Below, piece after piece: positions 62,636 to 64,000 of a stretch of 64,000 bases of DNA. The position numbers and the translations under genes are program-made. Positions within the stretch are counted from its first letter, which is position 1. Each line of letters begins with the position of its first letter. The notes beneath the pieces are model-generated. The model did no database searches, had not been told where the DNA came from, and saw only the letters and a list, made by a program, of their open reading frames with translations. This stretch comes from Lachnospiraceae bacterium (GTDB taxonomy: Bacteria; Bacillota; Clostridia; Lachnospirales; Lachnospiraceae), in contig JAEELL010000022.1 in the NCBI GenBank assembly GCA_016282745.1, positions 1 through 64,000 on the forward strand, in the 5' to 3' direction.

Positions 62636-64000
62636 TCAACACCTAATTTCTTCTCCCAGTTCAATTGAGTATATAATCTTCTCGGATACATTTACGTTAT
62701 CAAGCTTGTTGATTGCATACTGGTAGCTGTCAAGCTGCGCCCTGTACTTATCAACCAGTTCAGACATTGTTCTTACTTTATCTGTCTTGTAATCTGCTAT
62801 AACGTAATTTCCGTCTTCGATAAAGCACACATCGATAATACCCTGAACAAGAACTACTTCATCTAATTCAGGAAGACCTAGTGCCTTTATATCATTTGCC
62901 GGAATTCCCATTAGGAATCCTCTCTCTCTGAACAGCAGATTCTTATCATAAGCTCTCTTCATGCGTCCGTACAGATTGCTCTTTGAGAAAGTAAATAAAT
63001 CTTCAACGTCAGTGCACTCCCCGGCAAGTTTGCTTATCTTTCCACATTCTATCAGATTTGAAAGCATGTTTGCAATGTTTTCTTTTGTAGGCTCCATATC
63101 AAAATCAAACAGTTCAAGAACCCTGTGATAAGCAGTTCCCCGCTTTGCACCGGTGAGTTTTTTATCTTCTTCTTTTTCCATCATAAATTCCGGCACAGAT
63201 TCAACAGGTTCGAAGTGATAATGGCTTTTGGCATCTTCCTCACTTTCAACACTCATTTTTTTGATATCTGTAACACTTAGTTTTGTCGGAAGTTTGCTTT
63301 CCAATGCATATTTATATTCCCACTTCATTCTGTCTGTAATCATTTCTTTTAATGCCGGGGCATATTCAACCGAAGTATCAAAGCTCATCAATTGTTCTCT
63401 TTTAAGTCCGGTTAAAATAGTATCTTCAATTTCTTTTTCTTCCAACTCCTCGCTACTGATATATCTTGACTTAGTGCATGAACCGGTATTCATTTGCCCA
63501 ACATTCATAGCCATACCAATCCAATCCACGAAAGAATCGGCCTGCATCAGTCTTGAATATTCCAGTTTGCCGTCAGCTGATTTGTGCATGCTTTTGTAAT
63601 TATCCAATCGCGCTTCCATTTTTGAATCAGATGCAGTAAGATACATTTTTTCCTGTGCCCTCGTCATAGCCACATATAAAAATCTTATATACTCGGCATA
63701 GTTTTCTTCCCTAATGAGTTTTTTTATTACATTCTTGATAATTGTAGACTTTTTAAATCTCAATTTTTCATCGATGTATTCAACGCCTATTCCAATCGAG
63801 TCATGTGTTATTATCTCAGCTGCCGCATCCAAATTATTAAATTTCGACGCTAGTGAACTAACAAAAACTATTGGGAACTGCAAACCTTTACTCTTATGAA
63901 AAGTCATAATCCTAACAATATTATCCTGCTCATTGTAAGGAGATGCTTCTCCCTCCTCAATTCCAAGTTCCTTTATTTTCTCGATATATCTGACGAAATT
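62636..64000 (-). CDS. addA: AddA helicase-nuclease, C-terminal part (runs off the window)
   Basis: The reading frame is open to position 64000. It contains UvrD/Rep motif V-VI signals (MTFHKSKGLQFPIVFVSSLA; RFLYVAMTRAQEKMYLT near the middle) and, in the last 200 residues, the RecB-type nuclease segment (KRGTAYHRVLELFDF; DVCFIEDGNYVIADYKTDKV; YRAQLDSYQYAINKL). AddA with AddB resects double-strand breaks during recombination. This is the C-terminal part of a protein of roughly 1200 residues. The Asp and DYKTDK catalytic motifs look intact. Confidence 0.94.
   Translation of the reverse strand, partial: NFVRYIEKIKELGIEEGEASPYNEQDNIVRIMTFHKSKGLQFPIVFVSSLASKFNNLDAAAEIITHDSIGIGVEYIDEKLRFKKSTIIKNVIKKLIREENYAEYIRFLYVAMTRAQEKMYLTASDSKMEARLDNYKSMHKSADGKLEYSRLMQADSFVDWIGMAMNVGQMNTGSCTKSRYISSEELEEKEIEDTILTGLKREQLMSFDTSVEYAPALKEMITDRMKWEYKYALESKLPTKLSVTDIKKMSVESEEDAKSHYHFEPVESVPEFMMEKEEDKKLTGAKRGTAYHRVLELFDFDMEPTKENIANMLSNLIECGKISKLAGECTDVEDLFTFSKSNLYGRMKRAYDKNLLFRERGFLMGIPANDIKALGLPELDEVVLVQGIIDVCFIEDGNYVIADYKTDKVRTMSELVDKYRAQLDSYQYAINKLDNVNVSEKIIYSIELGEEIRC

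Overview
The window reads as a low-GC Gram-positive chromosome segment, most likely from an anaerobic gut Lachnospiraceae (Lachnospira / Eubacterium eligens-like is my best guess; this rests on recalled protein resemblance, no search was run). Supporting signs are strong AGGAGG ribosome-binding sites, a tyrosine T-box leader, Csp-type and GerW-type spore proteins, a giant 2-hydroxyacyl-CoA dehydratase activase-like protein, an OFA-family transporter, and carbohydrate enzymes (GH2, inverted GH3, malQ). Most genes lie on the minus strand.

Layout. 0-1 kb: start of a FakA-like gene and an Asp23/Gls24 protein, divergent from rpmB (L28). 1.1-1.56 kb: seven copies of a 64-bp tandem repeat with no gene. 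1.8-3.2 kb: OFA transporter. 3.3-7.7 kb: a methionine/one-carbon operon (46-aa membrane protein, metF, a separate MetH reactivation-like protein, metH without its C-terminal reactivation domain). 7.7-10.8 kb: a four-gene operon ending in DUF2953 and GerW. 10.9-13.65 kb: a LytTR two-component system preceded by an unannotated leader with two tiny ORFs (38 and 19 codons), a terminator, and a set of roughly 21-bp-spaced repeats that look like LytTR binding sites. 13.7-16.2 kb: malQ and a rhomboid-like protein. 16.5-20.9 kb: the 1445-residue activase. 21-28.6 kb: phosphatase, ABC-F protein, and a run ung / lipid kinase / hisF / hisH / OmpR-type two-component system. 28.8-32.7 kb: a small protein, a lipoprotein and a large membrane NUDIX-like protein of unknown role.

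32.7-35.65 kb is a small accessory island: hairpins and a truncated IS91-like transposase, a minus-strand operon of very small genes (HTH regulator, ribbon-helix-helix protein, 95-aa and 48-aa unknowns), a degenerate ImmA-like protein, a structured leader and a tyrosine recombinase that ends right at the 3' end of ssrA (tmRNA), a common integration target.

36-64 kb is mostly core: DegV, M18 aminopeptidase, GH25 lysozyme with an SETV repeat linker, aldo/keto reductase, thioredoxin, YkvI-type membrane protein, NYN-domain protein, trpS, GH2, Csp-like protease, diguanylate cyclase, tyrS with T-box, inverted GH3 beta-glucosidase, a csoR-copA copper operon (the operator lies inside the promoter spacer; CopA carries a C-terminal CopZ-like domain with its own internal ribosome-binding site), an AAA fragment, a secreted serpin, a two-gene suf operon following an LD-carboxypeptidase, a 54-bp hairpin repeat array and the 3' part of addA.

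The locus I rate most likely to be undescribed is 13.1-13.65 kb: LytTR-type sites driving two small peptides just upstream of their probable regulator and kinase, with no AgrB-type processing protein nearby.
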